A DNA stretch of 64,000 nt from assembly GCF_025128055.1 (NCBI RefSeq), contig NZ_JAHLYS010000012.1:1-64000 (forward strand), given 5' to 3'. How positions within the stretch are numbered: position 1 is the first letter of the stretch; the number at the start of each line of letters is the position of its first letter. Of the stretch, positions 10,463 to 19,741 are shown piece after piece. This DNA comes from Synechococcus sp. CS-1329 (lineage in GTDB: Bacteria > Cyanobacteriota > Cyanobacteriia > PCC-6307 > Cyanobiaceae). The notes below the pieces were generated by a model that had not been told where the DNA came from, did not search any database, and saw only the letters and a list, made by a program, of their open reading frames with translations. The translations under genes were made by a program, and so were the position numbers.

Positions 10463-12916
10463 ATGGCAGCCAGCACCGTCCCACCCACCGACCTCGGCGC
10501 GTCGCCTTCCCTGGATGGTCACGCCCTGGCCGAGGCGATGCGCCGGCATCTGTTCTTCACCCAGGCCAAGTCCCCCTCGCTGGCCACCAGCCACGATTAC
10601 TACCGCGCCCTGGCGATGGCGGTGCGCGATCAGCTGCTGCAGAACTGGGTCGACACCGCCGAGGCCTACACCCAGAGCGGGGTGCGCACGGTGTCGTACC
10701 TCTCCGCCGAATATCTGCTCGGCCCGCACCTGGAGAACAACCTGGTGAACCTGGGCCTGCGCGACGTCGCCCAGGAGGCCTGCGATGAGCTGGGTCTCGA
10801 CCTGATGCAGCTGATTGCCGAAGAGCCCGAGCCGGGCCTGGGCAACGGTGGTCTGGGCCGGTTGGCGGCCTGTTTCCAGGAATCGATGGCCAGCCTTGAG
10901 CTGCCGGCGATCGGCTACGGCATCCGCTACGAATTCGGCATCTTTCGCCAGCAGATCGTGCGGGGCAGCCAGGTGGAGAGCACCGATCCCTGGCTGGCCC
11001 AGGGAAACCCCTGGGAGGTGATCCGCCCGGAGTGGTCCTACCCGGTGGTCATCGGCGGCCACACGGTGATCGGCGTGGCCTACGACACCCCGATCCTGGG
11101 CTATGGGGTTCACACCGCCAACACCCTGAGGCTGTGGTCGGCCCAAGCGCCGGAATCCTTCGATTTCGCCTCCTTCAATGCCGGTGACTACACCCGGGCG
11201 GTGCTGCAGAAGATCAATTCGGAAACCCTCTCGAAGGTGCTCTATCCGAACGACGAGACCAGCCAGGGCAAGCAACTGCGCCTCAGCCAGCAGATCTTCT
11301 TCGTGAGCTGCTCCCTGCAGGACATGTTCCGCATCCTCAAGGGGCAGGGGTTGCCGGTCACGGAGTTCCACACCAAATTCGCCGTTCAGCTCAACGACAC
11401 CCACCCGGCCATTGCCGTGGCCGAGCTGATGCGGCTGCTGATCGATGAGCACGGCGTCGACTGGGACACCGCCTGGTCGATCACCACCGCCTGCGTCAGC
11501 TACACCAACCACACGCTGCTGCCGGAGGCCCTCGAGACCTGGGGTGTCGACCTGTTCGAGCAGTTGCTGCCGCGCCAGCTGGAGATCATCTACGAGATCA
11601 ACACCCGCTTTCTGCGCATGGTGCGCATCCGCAACCCCGGCCAGCCGGCCCTGCTGGAGCGCATGTCGCTGATTCAGGAGGGGCCCCAGCGCAAGGTGCG
11701 CATGGCGAATCTGGCGGTGGTGGGCAGCCACCGCGTCAATGGCGTGGCAGAGCTGCACAGCAAGCTGGTGCGCAAGGACCTGTTCGCCCCCTTTGTGGAG
11801 CTGTGGCCTGAGAAGTTCACCAACGTCACCAACGGCGTCACCCCAAGGCGCTGGATCGCCGTGGCCAACCCGTCGCTCTCGGACCTGCTCGATGACACCA
11901 TCGGCAGCACCTGGCGCCGCGATCTGGGCGAACTCTCGCGCCTGGAGTCCTACGCCGACGATGGGGCCTTCCTGGAGCGTTGGCGCGGCGTTCGCGATCA
12001 GAACAAGCAGCGTCTCTCCAACCTGATCCACCAGCAACTGGGTGTGCTGGTGGACCCCGCCTCCCTCTTCGATGTGCAGGTGAAGCGGATCCACGAGTAC
12101 AAGCGCCAGCACCTGGCGGCCCTGCAGATCGTCGAGCGCTATCTGCGCATCCGCAATGGCGAAGACCTGCCGCCGCGCACCTTCATCTTCGGCGGCAAGG
12201 CGGCGCCGGGCTACGCCATGGCCAAGCTGATCATTCGCCTGATCTGCGGCATCGCCGAGATCGTCAACATGGATCCCGCCATGGACGGGCGCCTGCGGGT
12301 GGTATTCCTGCCCAACTTCAGCGTCAGCCTTGGCCAGAAGGTCTACCCGGCCGTTGACCTCTCCGAGCAGATCTCCACCGCAGGCCTGGAGGCCTCCGGC
12401 ACCGGCAACATGAAGATGGCCCTCAACGGCGCCGTCACCATCGGCACCCTCGATGGCGCCAACATCGAGATCAGGGATCTCGTGGGCCACGACAACTTCT
12501 TCCTGTTCGGCCACACCGCCGAGCAGCTGGAGGTGATCAACAGGGGCGGCTACCACCCGATGCCCTGGCTGGAGAACGATCCGATTGCCCGTGAAGCCAT
12601 CGACCTGATCGGCTCGGGTCATTTCAGCGAAGGCGATCGCGACCTCTTCCACCCCCTGCTGGCCAACCTCTGCAGCAGTGATCCCTACCGGGTCATGGCC
12701 GATATCGGTGACTACCGCAAGGCCCACAACGCCGTGGATGCCGCCTGGGTGGATGCTGTGGGCTGGAGCCGCATGTCGCTGCTCAATTCAGCCCGTTGCG
12801 GGTTCTTCAGCAGCGACCGCTCGATCCGCGAGTATGCAGAGAGGATCTGGAATGTGGAGTCGATGCCCATCAACGCCTGCACGGTGCTGCCCTCGGCCCA
12901 GCCGGGCAGGCGCTGA
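10463..12916 (+). CDS. glgP: Glycogen/alpha-glucan phosphorylase (copy 1)
   Basis: This enzyme releases glucose-1-phosphate from alpha-1,4-glucan chains using pyridoxal phosphate. With the ATG at 10463 it has 817 residues; an in-frame TTG at 10445 would add six. Landmarks are YLSAEYLLGPHL, EPGLGNGGLGRLAACF, QLNDTHPAIAVAELMR, and the PLP-lysine region GTGNMKMALNGA with Lys651. It is about 25 residues shorter in the N-terminal domain than the copy at 22886. It lies between the transglutaminase gene and the DUF2126 gene (four-base gap), so it interrupts that functional cluster. The phased repeats upstream may control it. Confidence 0.96.
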   Translation: MAASTVPPTDLGASPSLDGHALAEAMRRHLFFTQAKSPSLATSHDYYRALAMAVRDQLLQNWVDTAEAYTQSGVRTVSYLSAEYLLGPHLENNLVNLGLRDVAQEACDELGLDLMQLIAEEPEPGLGNGGLGRLAACFQESMASLELPAIGYGIRYEFGIFRQQIVRGSQVESTDPWLAQGNPWEVIRPEWSYPVVIGGHTVIGVAYDTPILGYGVHTANTLRLWSAQAPESFDFASFNAGDYTRAVLQKINSETLSKVLYPNDETSQGKQLRLSQQIFFVSCSLQDMFRILKGQGLPVTEFHTKFAVQLNDTHPAIAVAELMRLLIDEHGVDWDTAWSITTACVSYTNHTLLPEALETWGVDLFEQLLPRQLEIIYEINTRFLRMVRIRNPGQPALLERMSLIQEGPQRKVRMANLAVVGSHRVNGVAELHSKLVRKDLFAPFVELWPEKFTNVTNGVTPRRWIAVANPSLSDLLDDTIGSTWRRDLGELSRLESYADDGAFLERWRGVRDQNKQRLSNLIHQQLGVLVDPASLFDVQVKRIHEYKRQHLAALQIVERYLRIRNGEDLPPRTFIFGGKAAPGYAMAKLIIRLICGIAEIVNMDPAMDGRLRVVFLPNFSVSLGQKVYPAVDLSEQISTAGLEASGTGNMKMALNGAVTIGTLDGANIEIRDLVGHDNFFLFGHTAEQLEVINRGGYHPMPWLENDPIAREAIDLIGSGHFSEGDRDLFHPLLANLCSSDPYRVMADIGDYRKAHNAVDAAWVDAVGWSRMSLLNSARCGFFSSDRSIREYAERIWNVESMPINACTVLPSAQPGRR

Positions 12917-12920
12917 GTCG

Positions 12921-15056
12921 ATGCTGGTCACTGAGCCGATCCGGCCCGCTTCCGTGCAACCCGGCTGGATGGCCGTCACCGCCGCAGAGGCGGAGAGGCG
13001 GCTGGTTGCCAAGGGCATCCAGCTCACCCTCGGCGGTGAGCCCACGGTGGTGCCGATCGACCCCGAGGGGGCCGAGTGGTCGGTGGCGGCCGACGGTCCC
13101 ACCAAGCTGCGCTACGCGCGCCGACTGGCCGCCGAACTGCAGCGGCGGGTCTGGCCCGGCAGCACCTTGATGTACTGCCCGGGCAAGCGCTACGACGGCG
13201 AGGTCAACCCCCGCTGGGCGCTGCGGCTGATCACGGGCCTCGATGGCACTCCCCTGGTGCCCTGGCCCCAGCAGGCGCCAGCCACATCCCCGGCGGATCA
13301 GGCCGCTCCCTCTCCCCTGCCGGCCAAGCGGGCGGAGGATTTCCTCCATGGCATCGGCAAGGCCCTCGGCCATGAGGTGCACCCCTTGCGGCTCAAGGAT
13401 CCCCTTGATCCCAGCTCCAAGATCTGGGCCGTCCCCCTCTCCCACAGCACCCCGACGGAGGACGAACCCGATCTGCCTGAGGGCTGGCAGGCCGCCCGCT
13501 GGCCCCTGGCCAAGCCCCTGCGCGAGCTGCTGCCCGCCAGTGGCCCGGCCGGGCTGCGGCTGCCCCTGCAGTACTTCCCCGAGGGGGTGCTGCGCCAGGT
13601 GCTGACCCTGGAAGTGAGCCCCCGCGGTTGGAACCTCTTCCTGCCGCCCCTGCCCCGGGAGCCGCTGGAGCAGCTGCTCCATCTGATTGCCGAAGCCAGT
13701 GCCGGCTGGAGCCAGCCTGAACTCAGCGGCGTGCTCCCCTCCGACCTTGATGGCCGCTGGCATGTGCTGGGCCTGACGGCTGATCCCGGCGTGCTGGAGG
13801 TGAATCTGCCGGTCTGTCACGGCTGGGCCGACTACAACTTCTGGATCCGCACCCTCGCCGAGGCCTCGGAAGCGGTGGGGCTGCGCAGTTGGAAGCAGGT
13901 GGGGGAGCGCCAGGAGGGCACAGGCGGTGGCAATCACCTGCTCTGGGGAGGCCCCAGCCTCGAGACCAATCCCTTCTTCTCACGGCCGGCCTGGCTGGTG
14001 GCGATCCTGCGCTTCTGGCAGCGGCATCCCAGCCTCTCCTACCTGTTCGGCAACAGTTCCGTCGGGCCGGCCTCCCAGGCCCCCCGCCTCGACGAAGGCA
14101 GCGCCAGTGCCCTGGATCTGCTGCTGGCCCACCGGGCGATCGAATCCCTGCCCGAGGGGGACCAGCGCATCTTGATCAGCGAAACCCTGCGCCACCTCCA
14201 TGCCGACCGCAGCGGCAACACCCACCGCAGCGAGATCAGCTTCGACAAGTTCTGGAACCCCGCCTGGGCGGCCGGCTGCCAGGGACTGATCGAGTTCCGG
14301 GCGATCGAAACCCTGCCGGATCCCGACTGGACCGCTGCCATCGCCCTGCTCTGGAGCGCCCTGGCCGCCCACCTGCTCGATCCGGCCCACCGTCCCACCC
14401 GGCTCGAGCCCTTCGGGGAGCGGCTTCACGATGCGATGCAGCTGCCCCAGGCCATCTGGTCCAACCTTCAGGTGGTGCTGGATCTGCTGGCCCGCGATGG
14501 GCTGGTGCTGGAGCCAGAGCCCTACCGCGCGATCTGGGAGTGGCGCTTCCCCCTGCTGCTGAGCTGGGAGCAGGGCGAGGCCCGGCTGGAGATCCGCCGC
14601 GCGCTGGAGCCCTGGCCCCTGCTCTGTGACACCCCTGTGCAGGGGGGCAACACCAGCCGCTTTGTCGACAGTTCCCTGCAGCGCCTGGAGCTGACGGCCA
14701 ACCCGGCCTTTCTCCAGACCTGTGCGCTGCGTTTGAACGGCCGGGAGCTGCCCCTGGGCGACGGCTGGCTCGGCCTGCGCTATCGCCACAGCCGCCTTTA
14801 TCCCTCCCTGCATCCCTGCATCGATCCCCACCTGCCGCTGCGGCTGGAGATCAACGGCCCGGCGGCGGCGGTCCGCTTTGAGCTGGGAGCCGAGGGCTCC
14901 GATCGGATCGCTTTCGAACCTGTCGACCTGGCCCAGGAGGGCGACGCGGTCGCGGAGGGCGACGCCCCGGAGCCCAACCATGACTGGACTCCCAATGCCG
15001 AACCATGGCCCGCCCCGGCAGACGGTCTGCGCACCCTTGATCTGAGGCTGGGATGA
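12921..15056 (+). CDS. DUF2126 (transglutaminase-associated) protein
   Basis: The 711-residue product matches the DUF2126 region normally found as the C-terminal half of large (about 1,100-residue) transglutaminase proteins. It opens with the hallmark LTLGGEPTVVPID and PTKLRYARRLA, then PGKRYDGEVNPRWAL. Near the middle are the TGGGNHLLWGGP and NPFFSRPAWL phrases, and it ends with HPCIDPHLPLRLEI. The usual transglutaminase half is absent from this polypeptide; a separate transglutaminase lies upstream beyond glgP. Starts upstream of 12921 lie inside glgP. The stop overlaps galE by four bases. Biochemical function is unknown. Confidence 0.85.
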   Translation: MLVTEPIRPASVQPGWMAVTAAEAERRLVAKGIQLTLGGEPTVVPIDPEGAEWSVAADGPTKLRYARRLAAELQRRVWPGSTLMYCPGKRYDGEVNPRWALRLITGLDGTPLVPWPQQAPATSPADQAAPSPLPAKRAEDFLHGIGKALGHEVHPLRLKDPLDPSSKIWAVPLSHSTPTEDEPDLPEGWQAARWPLAKPLRELLPASGPAGLRLPLQYFPEGVLRQVLTLEVSPRGWNLFLPPLPREPLEQLLHLIAEASAGWSQPELSGVLPSDLDGRWHVLGLTADPGVLEVNLPVCHGWADYNFWIRTLAEASEAVGLRSWKQVGERQEGTGGGNHLLWGGPSLETNPFFSRPAWLVAILRFWQRHPSLSYLFGNSSVGPASQAPRLDEGSASALDLLLAHRAIESLPEGDQRILISETLRHLHADRSGNTHRSEISFDKFWNPAWAAGCQGLIEFRAIETLPDPDWTAAIALLWSALAAHLLDPAHRPTRLEPFGERLHDAMQLPQAIWSNLQVVLDLLARDGLVLEPEPYRAIWEWRFPLLLSWEQGEARLEIRRALEPWPLLCDTPVQGGNTSRFVDSSLQRLELTANPAFLQTCALRLNGRELPLGDGWLGLRYRHSRLYPSLHPCIDPHLPLRLEINGPAAAVRFELGAEGSDRIAFEPVDLAQEGDAVAEGDAPEPNHDWTPNAEPWPAPADGLRTLDLRLG

Positions 15057-16093
15057 GCCAGCTGCTGATCACCGGCGGTGCTGGCTTCATCGGCAGCCAC
15101 ACCTGCCTGGTGCTGCTGGAGGCGGGCCACCGGCTGGTGGTGCTCGACGACTTCTCCAACAGTTCTCCTGAAGCCCTGCGGCGTGTCCAGGAGCTGGCCG
15201 GCCCTCTGGCCGGCCCACGGTTGCAGCTGATCGAAGGGGATCTGCGCAGCCCCGCGGATCTGGCGCAGGCCTTCGCGGCGGCTCCGATCGAGGCCGTGGT
15301 CCATTTCGCCGGCCTCAAGGCCGTGGGCGAATCGGTGGCCGACCCCCTGCGCTACTGGGACGTCAACCTGAGCGGCAGCCGCGCCCTGCTGGCGGCCATG
15401 GTCCAGGTCGGCTGCCGCACGATCGTCTTCAGCAGCAGCGCCACCCTCTACGGCTCCCCGGAGTCGGTGCCGATCGCCGAAACCGCCCGGGTCGCTCCGG
15501 TGAATCCCTACGGGTACTCCAAGGCGGCGGTGGAGCAGATGCTGGCGGATGTCTGCGCCAGTGAGCCGGGCTGGCGGGTGGCGCGCTTGCGCTATTTCAA
15601 CCCGGTCGGTGCCCACCCCAGCGGCCGCATCGGCGAGGACCCGGGCGGCATTCCCAACAACCTCTTCCCCTTCCTGAGTCAGGTGGCGGTGGGGCGGCGG
15701 CCGTCGCTGCAGGTGTTCGGCTCCGACTGGCCCACCGCCGATGGCACCGGTGTGCGCGATTACATCCACGTGATGGACCTGGCCGACGGCCACAGGGCGG
15801 CCCTGGAGGTGCTGATGGCCGAGCCGCCCCAGCTGCTCACCCTCAACCTGGGCAGCGGTCGGGGCCAGTCGGTGCTGGAGGTGGTGGCGGCCTTCGAGCG
15901 GGCCTGCGGCTCCCCCGTTCCTTACGACCTCGTTCCGCGCCGGCCCGGGGATGTGGCGGCCACGGTGGCGGATCCGTCATTGGCGGAGCGGCGCCTGGCC
16001 TGGCGCACCCAGCGCGACCTCGAGGCCATCTGCCGCGATGGCTGGGCCTGGCAGAGTGCCAATCCCCAGGGCTATGGGCCGCGTGGGGACTGA
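15053..16093 (+). CDS. galE: UDP-glucose 4-epimerase
   Basis: GalE interconverts UDP-glucose and UDP-galactose with bound NAD. The 346-residue short-chain dehydrogenase-fold protein has the dinucleotide motif GGAGFIGSH at residues 7-15, the catalytic Ser region FSSSATLYG, and the YGYSK motif (Tyr-x3-Lys). The C-terminal sugar-binding region contains DYIHVMDLADGH and LNLGSGRGQSVLEV. It is coupled to DUF2126 by an ATGA overlap and overlaps the next gene by 20 bases. The clustering with glgP suggests a shared carbohydrate theme. Confidence 0.95.
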   Translation: MSQLLITGGAGFIGSHTCLVLLEAGHRLVVLDDFSNSSPEALRRVQELAGPLAGPRLQLIEGDLRSPADLAQAFAAAPIEAVVHFAGLKAVGESVADPLRYWDVNLSGSRALLAAMVQVGCRTIVFSSSATLYGSPESVPIAETARVAPVNPYGYSKAAVEQMLADVCASEPGWRVARLRYFNPVGAHPSGRIGEDPGGIPNNLFPFLSQVAVGRRPSLQVFGSDWPTADGTGVRDYIHVMDLADGHRAALEVLMAEPPQLLTLNLGSGRGQSVLEVVAAFERACGSPVPYDLVPRRPGDVAATVADPSLAERRLAWRTQRDLEAICRDGWAWQSANPQGYGPRGD

Positions 16094-18212
16094 CGACACC
16101 CCCGACCTCCAGCAGCACCTGATCCTGGCCGGGGGTGGTCACAGCCATGCCTTGCTGCTGCGCCGCTGGGCGATGGAGGGTCCGCCCCCGGGGGTACTGA
16201 TCACCCTGGTGAGCCGCGCCAGCACTGCACTCTACAGCGGCATGGTGCCGGGTCTGATCGCCGGGCTCTACAGCCGCCGCGAGGCCGCCATCGACCTGCG
16301 CCGCCTCTGCGACCGCGCTGGGGTGAGCTTTGTGCTGGCCGAGATCACCGGCCTCGATCTGGCCGGGCGTGAGTTGCAGCTGGCTGGCCGCCCCCCCCTG
16401 CGCTGGGATCGGCTCAGCCTCGATGTGGGGGCGATCACCCCAGGCAGCGGCGGGATGGCGATCAAGCCGCTGGAGCGCTTTCTGGCCTGGTGGGAGCTGC
16501 TGGTGACCGGCGGCGGCCCCTGCCGGGTGCTGGGCGGCGGCGCGGCTGGGGTGGAGGTGGCTCTGGCCCTGAAGGCCCGGGGCCTGGGGGTGGAGCTGCT
16601 GCGGCGCGACGACAGCCTTGCCCTGGGCTCGGCCGCGGCCAACCGGGCCGGCGAGCGGATGCTGGCGGCGGCGGGTGTTCCCCTCAAGAGCCCGGACCCC
16701 GGCACTGGCACCGCCACCGCTGCGCTGGCGGCTGAATCGGGGCCGCTGCTGCGCTGCACGGGCAGCCGGGCTCCGCTCTGGCTGGCGGCCAGCGGTCTGC
16801 CCTGTGACCCGGCCACGGGCCGTGTCTTCACCGAGGCCAGCCTGGAGGTGGAGGGCCATCCCGGCCTGTTCGCCTGCGGCGACTGTGGTCTGGTGCGCTC
16901 GGTGCCGCGCCCCCCCAGCGGGGTGTGGGCGGTGCGGGTGGCTCCGCTGCTGGCCGCCAATCTGCGCCGCGGCCTTCGCTCCGAACCGCTGCGCCGTTGG
17001 CAGCCCCCCCGCTGGGCCCTGCAACTGCTGGGGGATGGCGGTGCCGTCGATGGCCGGCCGCGGGCTCTGGCCCAGTGGGGGCCGTTCTGCCTGGGGCCCT
17101 CCCGCTGGCTGTGGTGGTGCAAGGCCTGGATCGACCGCCGCTTCATCAGCCGCTTCCAGGCCCTGGCGCCCATGGCCGGCGAGAGCCCCTGCCGGGGCTG
17201 CGCCGCCAAACTGGGTGCCGCTCCCCTGCGCGGGGCCCTGGGGCGGCTGGGTCTGAGCGGGGCTGATGACGCCGCCGTGCTCGCCGCTGCCCCCGGGGAG
17301 GGCCTGGTGCTGCAGAGCCTCGATGGCTTTCCCGCCCTGGTGAGCGACGACTGGCTGAACGGCCGGCTCACCGCCCTGCATGCCTGCTCCGATCTCTGGG
17401 CCTGTGGCGCCCGGGTGGAGAGCGTTCAGGCCCTGGTGACCCTGCCGCGGGGCACCGATGCGCTGCAGGAGGAGTGGTTGCTGCAGACCCTGGCCGGGGT
17501 GCGCTCCGTGCTCGATCCCCTCGATGCTCAGCTGGTGGGGGGGCACACCCTGGAGCAGCGCAGCAGCGCCGAGGGTCTCAGCCTGGCCCTGAGCGTGACC
17601 GGCCGCTGCGGGCCGGGCCGCTTCTGGGCCAAGGGCGACCTCACCGTCGGTGATCGCCTGCTGATCAGCCGCCCGATCGGCAGCGGCGTGCTCTTCGCGG
17701 GCGCGATGGCCGCGGCGGCTGAGCCGGAGTGGATCGATGGGGCCCTGGAGGTGATGGCCCAGAGCCAGCAGCCGCTGGTGGAGCTGCTGGCGGCCCATGG
17801 CTGCCACGCCTGCACCGATGTGACCGGCTTCGGGCTGCTGGGTCACCTCGGCGAGATGCTGCGGGCAGCGCCCCAGCTCCTGCGGGTGGAGCTGAAGCTG
17901 GGGGCACTGCCCGTGTTCCCGGGGGCGTTGGAGCTGCTGGAGCGGGGGTTCGCCAGCAGCCTGGCGCCGGCCAATCGCAGCGCCTGGCTGGAGCTGGAGA
18001 GCGGCAGGGTTCAGGCCGAGCCCCTCACGGCCCCCCTGCGGGAGCTGCTGGTCGACCCCCAGACCTGCGGCCCACTGCTGGCGTCATTGCCGGCGGCGGC
18101 GGCTGAGGCGGCCCTGGTGGCGGTGCGGGCTGCCGGATTCCCCCGGGCCGAGCTGATCGGCACGGTGCTGAGCCCTCAGCGAACCGGCAGGCCCACATCC
18201 GTGCGCCCGTAG
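16074..18212 (+). CDS. selD: FAD-dependent oxidoreductase / selenide,water dikinase (SelD) fusion
   Basis: This is a two-domain, 712-residue protein. Residues 1 to about 360 form an NDH-2-like pyridine-nucleotide disulphide oxidoreductase domain, with the FAD motif LILAGGGHSHA near the N-terminus, a second dinucleotide motif LGGGAAGVEVALAL and a late FACGDCG segment. The rest is SelD, which makes selenophosphate from selenide and ATP. The catalytic pair is conserved as Cys-x-x-Lys in CRGCAAKLG, with cysteine not selenocysteine, and DVTGFGLLGHLGEM is diagnostic. The ATG at 16074 lies inside galE; a GTG at 16083 is an alternative. The 3' end overlaps convergent manC by 37 bases. No selA, selB or tRNA-Sec is present in the window. 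Confidence 0.92.
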   Translation: MGRVGTDDTPDLQQHLILAGGGHSHALLLRRWAMEGPPPGVLITLVSRASTALYSGMVPGLIAGLYSRREAAIDLRRLCDRAGVSFVLAEITGLDLAGRELQLAGRPPLRWDRLSLDVGAITPGSGGMAIKPLERFLAWWELLVTGGGPCRVLGGGAAGVEVALALKARGLGVELLRRDDSLALGSAAANRAGERMLAAAGVPLKSPDPGTGTATAALAAESGPLLRCTGSRAPLWLAASGLPCDPATGRVFTEASLEVEGHPGLFACGDCGLVRSVPRPPSGVWAVRVAPLLAANLRRGLRSEPLRRWQPPRWALQLLGDGGAVDGRPRALAQWGPFCLGPSRWLWWCKAWIDRRFISRFQALAPMAGESPCRGCAAKLGAAPLRGALGRLGLSGADDAAVLAAAPGEGLVLQSLDGFPALVSDDWLNGRLTALHACSDLWACGARVESVQALVTLPRGTDALQEEWLLQTLAGVRSVLDPLDAQLVGGHTLEQRSSAEGLSLALSVTGRCGPGRFWAKGDLTVGDRLLISRPIGSGVLFAGAMAAAAEPEWIDGALEVMAQSQQPLVELLAAHGCHACTDVTGFGLLGHLGEMLRAAPQLLRVELKLGALPVFPGALELLERGFASSLAPANRSAWLELESGRVQAEPLTAPLRELLVDPQTCGPLLASLPAAAAEAALVAVRAAGFPRAELIGTVLSPQRTGRPTSVRP

Positions 18213-19660
18213 CGGTCCTCGAAGCGGACGATGTCGTCTTCGCCCAGATAAGGCCCGCTCTGCACCTCGATCATCTCCACGGGAATCTTGCCGGGATTGC
18301 TGAGCCGGTGTTTGGCGCCCAGCGGGATGTAGGTGCTCTGGTTCTCGCCCACCAGCTCCTCGACGCCGTCCTTCTCCACCACGGCCGTGCCCTGCACCAC
18401 CACCCAGTGCTCGGCCCGGTGGTGGTGCATCTGCAGCGAGAGGCTGGCGCCGGGATTGACCATGATCTTCTTGACCTGCCAGCGGCGGCCCTCGACGATG
18501 CCGTCGTAGGAGCCCCAGGGGCGGTAGATGCGCCGGTGGGCCTTGCCCTCGGGGCTGCCGCTGGCGGCGAGCCGGTTCACGATCGTCTTGACCTCCTGGG
18601 CGCGGTCGCGGTGGGCCACCAGCACGGCGTCGTCGGTTTCGACCACCACCAGATCCTCCACCCCCAGGCCCACCACCAGCCGGTGCTCGCTGCGCAGATA
18701 GCAGTTGCGGGAGCCTTCGCTGATCACCCGTCCGCGCAGCACATTGCCGTCGCCATCGCGGGCGCCGGTTTCCCAGAGGGCACTCCAGCTGCCCACATCG
18801 CTCCAGCCCGCCTCCAGGGGCAGCACGGCCCCCAGGCCCGTGCGCTCCATCACCGCCACATCGATCGCCACGCTCGGGCAGTTGGCAAAGGATTCCCGCT
18901 CCAGGCGCAGGAAATCGAGGTCGGCGCTGTCGTGGTCGATGGCGGCGCGGCAGCAGCTCACCACCTCAGGCGCCAGCCGCTCCAGCTCGGCGAGGATGGC
19001 GCTGGCGCGGAACAGGAACATGCCGCTGTTCCAGGTGAAGCGGCCGCTGGCCAGAAAGCCCTCCGCCGTGGCCGTGTCGGGTTTCTCCACGAAGCGGGCG
19101 ATCGGGGTGGGGGCCGGGATCGCCCGTTCCTCCAGCCCAGGGGCGCTCTGGGGCAGGGGTTCCACGGCCTCGATGTAGCCGTAGCCGGTTTCCGGGGCGG
19201 TGGGCACGATGCCGAAGGTCACCAGCAGACCGCCCTCGGCGGCGGCGCGGCCCGCCTCAACGGTGGCGCGAAAGCGGGCGCCGTCGCTGATGACGTGATC
19301 GGCGGCCAGCACCAGCAGCAGGGGATCCTCCCCCCGGCTGGTGGCGTGCAGGGCCGCCACGGCAATGGCTGGGGCGGTGTTGCGCCCGAGGGGTTCCAGC
19401 AGGATTGCGCCGGGTTCCACCTCGATCTGGCGCATCTGCTCGGCCACGATGAAGCGGTGGTCCTCATTGCAGATCAGCAGGGGAGCCCCCAGCTGGTTGA
19501 GCCCCTTGAGCCGCAACTGGGTCTGCTGCAGCAGGGTTTCCTCGCCGCTGCCGCCCAGGGGCCAGTACTGCTTGGGGTAACTGGCACGGGAGAGGGGCCA
19601 GAGGCGGGTGCCGGTGCCGCCGCAGAGGATCACGGGCACGAGGGAGGCCGCTGGGCTCAT
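18176..19660 (-). CDS. manC: Mannose-1-phosphate guanylyltransferase / mannose-6-phosphate isomerase
   Basis: This is a bifunctional enzyme making GDP-mannose for surface polysaccharides. The chosen ATG at 19660 gives 494 residues, starting five residues before the nucleotidyltransferase signature VILCGGTGTRLWPLSR. The N-terminal domain carries FVEKPD and WNSGMFLF. The C-terminal cupin (type II phosphomannose isomerase) has RPWGSYDGI and the metal-binding QMHHHRAEHW. An upstream in-frame ATG at 19732 would place the start before the visible -10 element and is rejected. It is convergent and overlapping with the SelD fusion. Confidence 0.95.
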   Translation of the reverse strand: MSPAASLVPVILCGGTGTRLWPLSRASYPKQYWPLGGSGEETLLQQTQLRLKGLNQLGAPLLICNEDHRFIVAEQMRQIEVEPGAILLEPLGRNTAPAIAVAALHATSRGEDPLLLVLAADHVISDGARFRATVEAGRAAAEGGLLVTFGIVPTAPETGYGYIEAVEPLPQSAPGLEERAIPAPTPIARFVEKPDTATAEGFLASGRFTWNSGMFLFRASAILAELERLAPEVVSCCRAAIDHDSADLDFLRLERESFANCPSVAIDVAVMERTGLGAVLPLEAGWSDVGSWSALWETGARDGDGNVLRGRVISEGSRNCYLRSEHRLVVGLGVEDLVVVETDDAVLVAHRDRAQEVKTIVNRLAASGSPEGKAHRRIYRPWGSYDGIVEGRRWQVKKIMVNPGASLSLQMHHHRAEHWVVVQGTAVVEKDGVEELVGENQSTYIPLGAKHRLSNPGKIPVEMIEVQSGPYLGEDDIVRFEDRYGRTDVGLPVR

Positions 19661-19698
19661 CGTCGGATCGTTCCTGGGTGGGGTCACTGCCGGCCCGA

Positions 19699-19704
19699 AT
19701 CCTA
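19699..19704 (-). promoter_or_regulatory. Candidate -10 element for manC
   Basis: TAGGAT (minus strand) sits 38 bases before the manC ATG and predicts a start site near 19692. TAN3T -10 boxes without a strong -35 are common in picocyanobacteria. It lies in the short gap between rimM and manC. Confidence 0.35.
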
Positions 19705-19741
19705 TGGGGAACTTCCGGAAGCGCCAGCTCAAGCCCCAGCG

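Noticed and set aside
10316-12727. An 803-codon minus-strand frame opposite glgP
   Set aside because: Antisense shadow caused by strong third-position GC; no start context and no recognisable fold.
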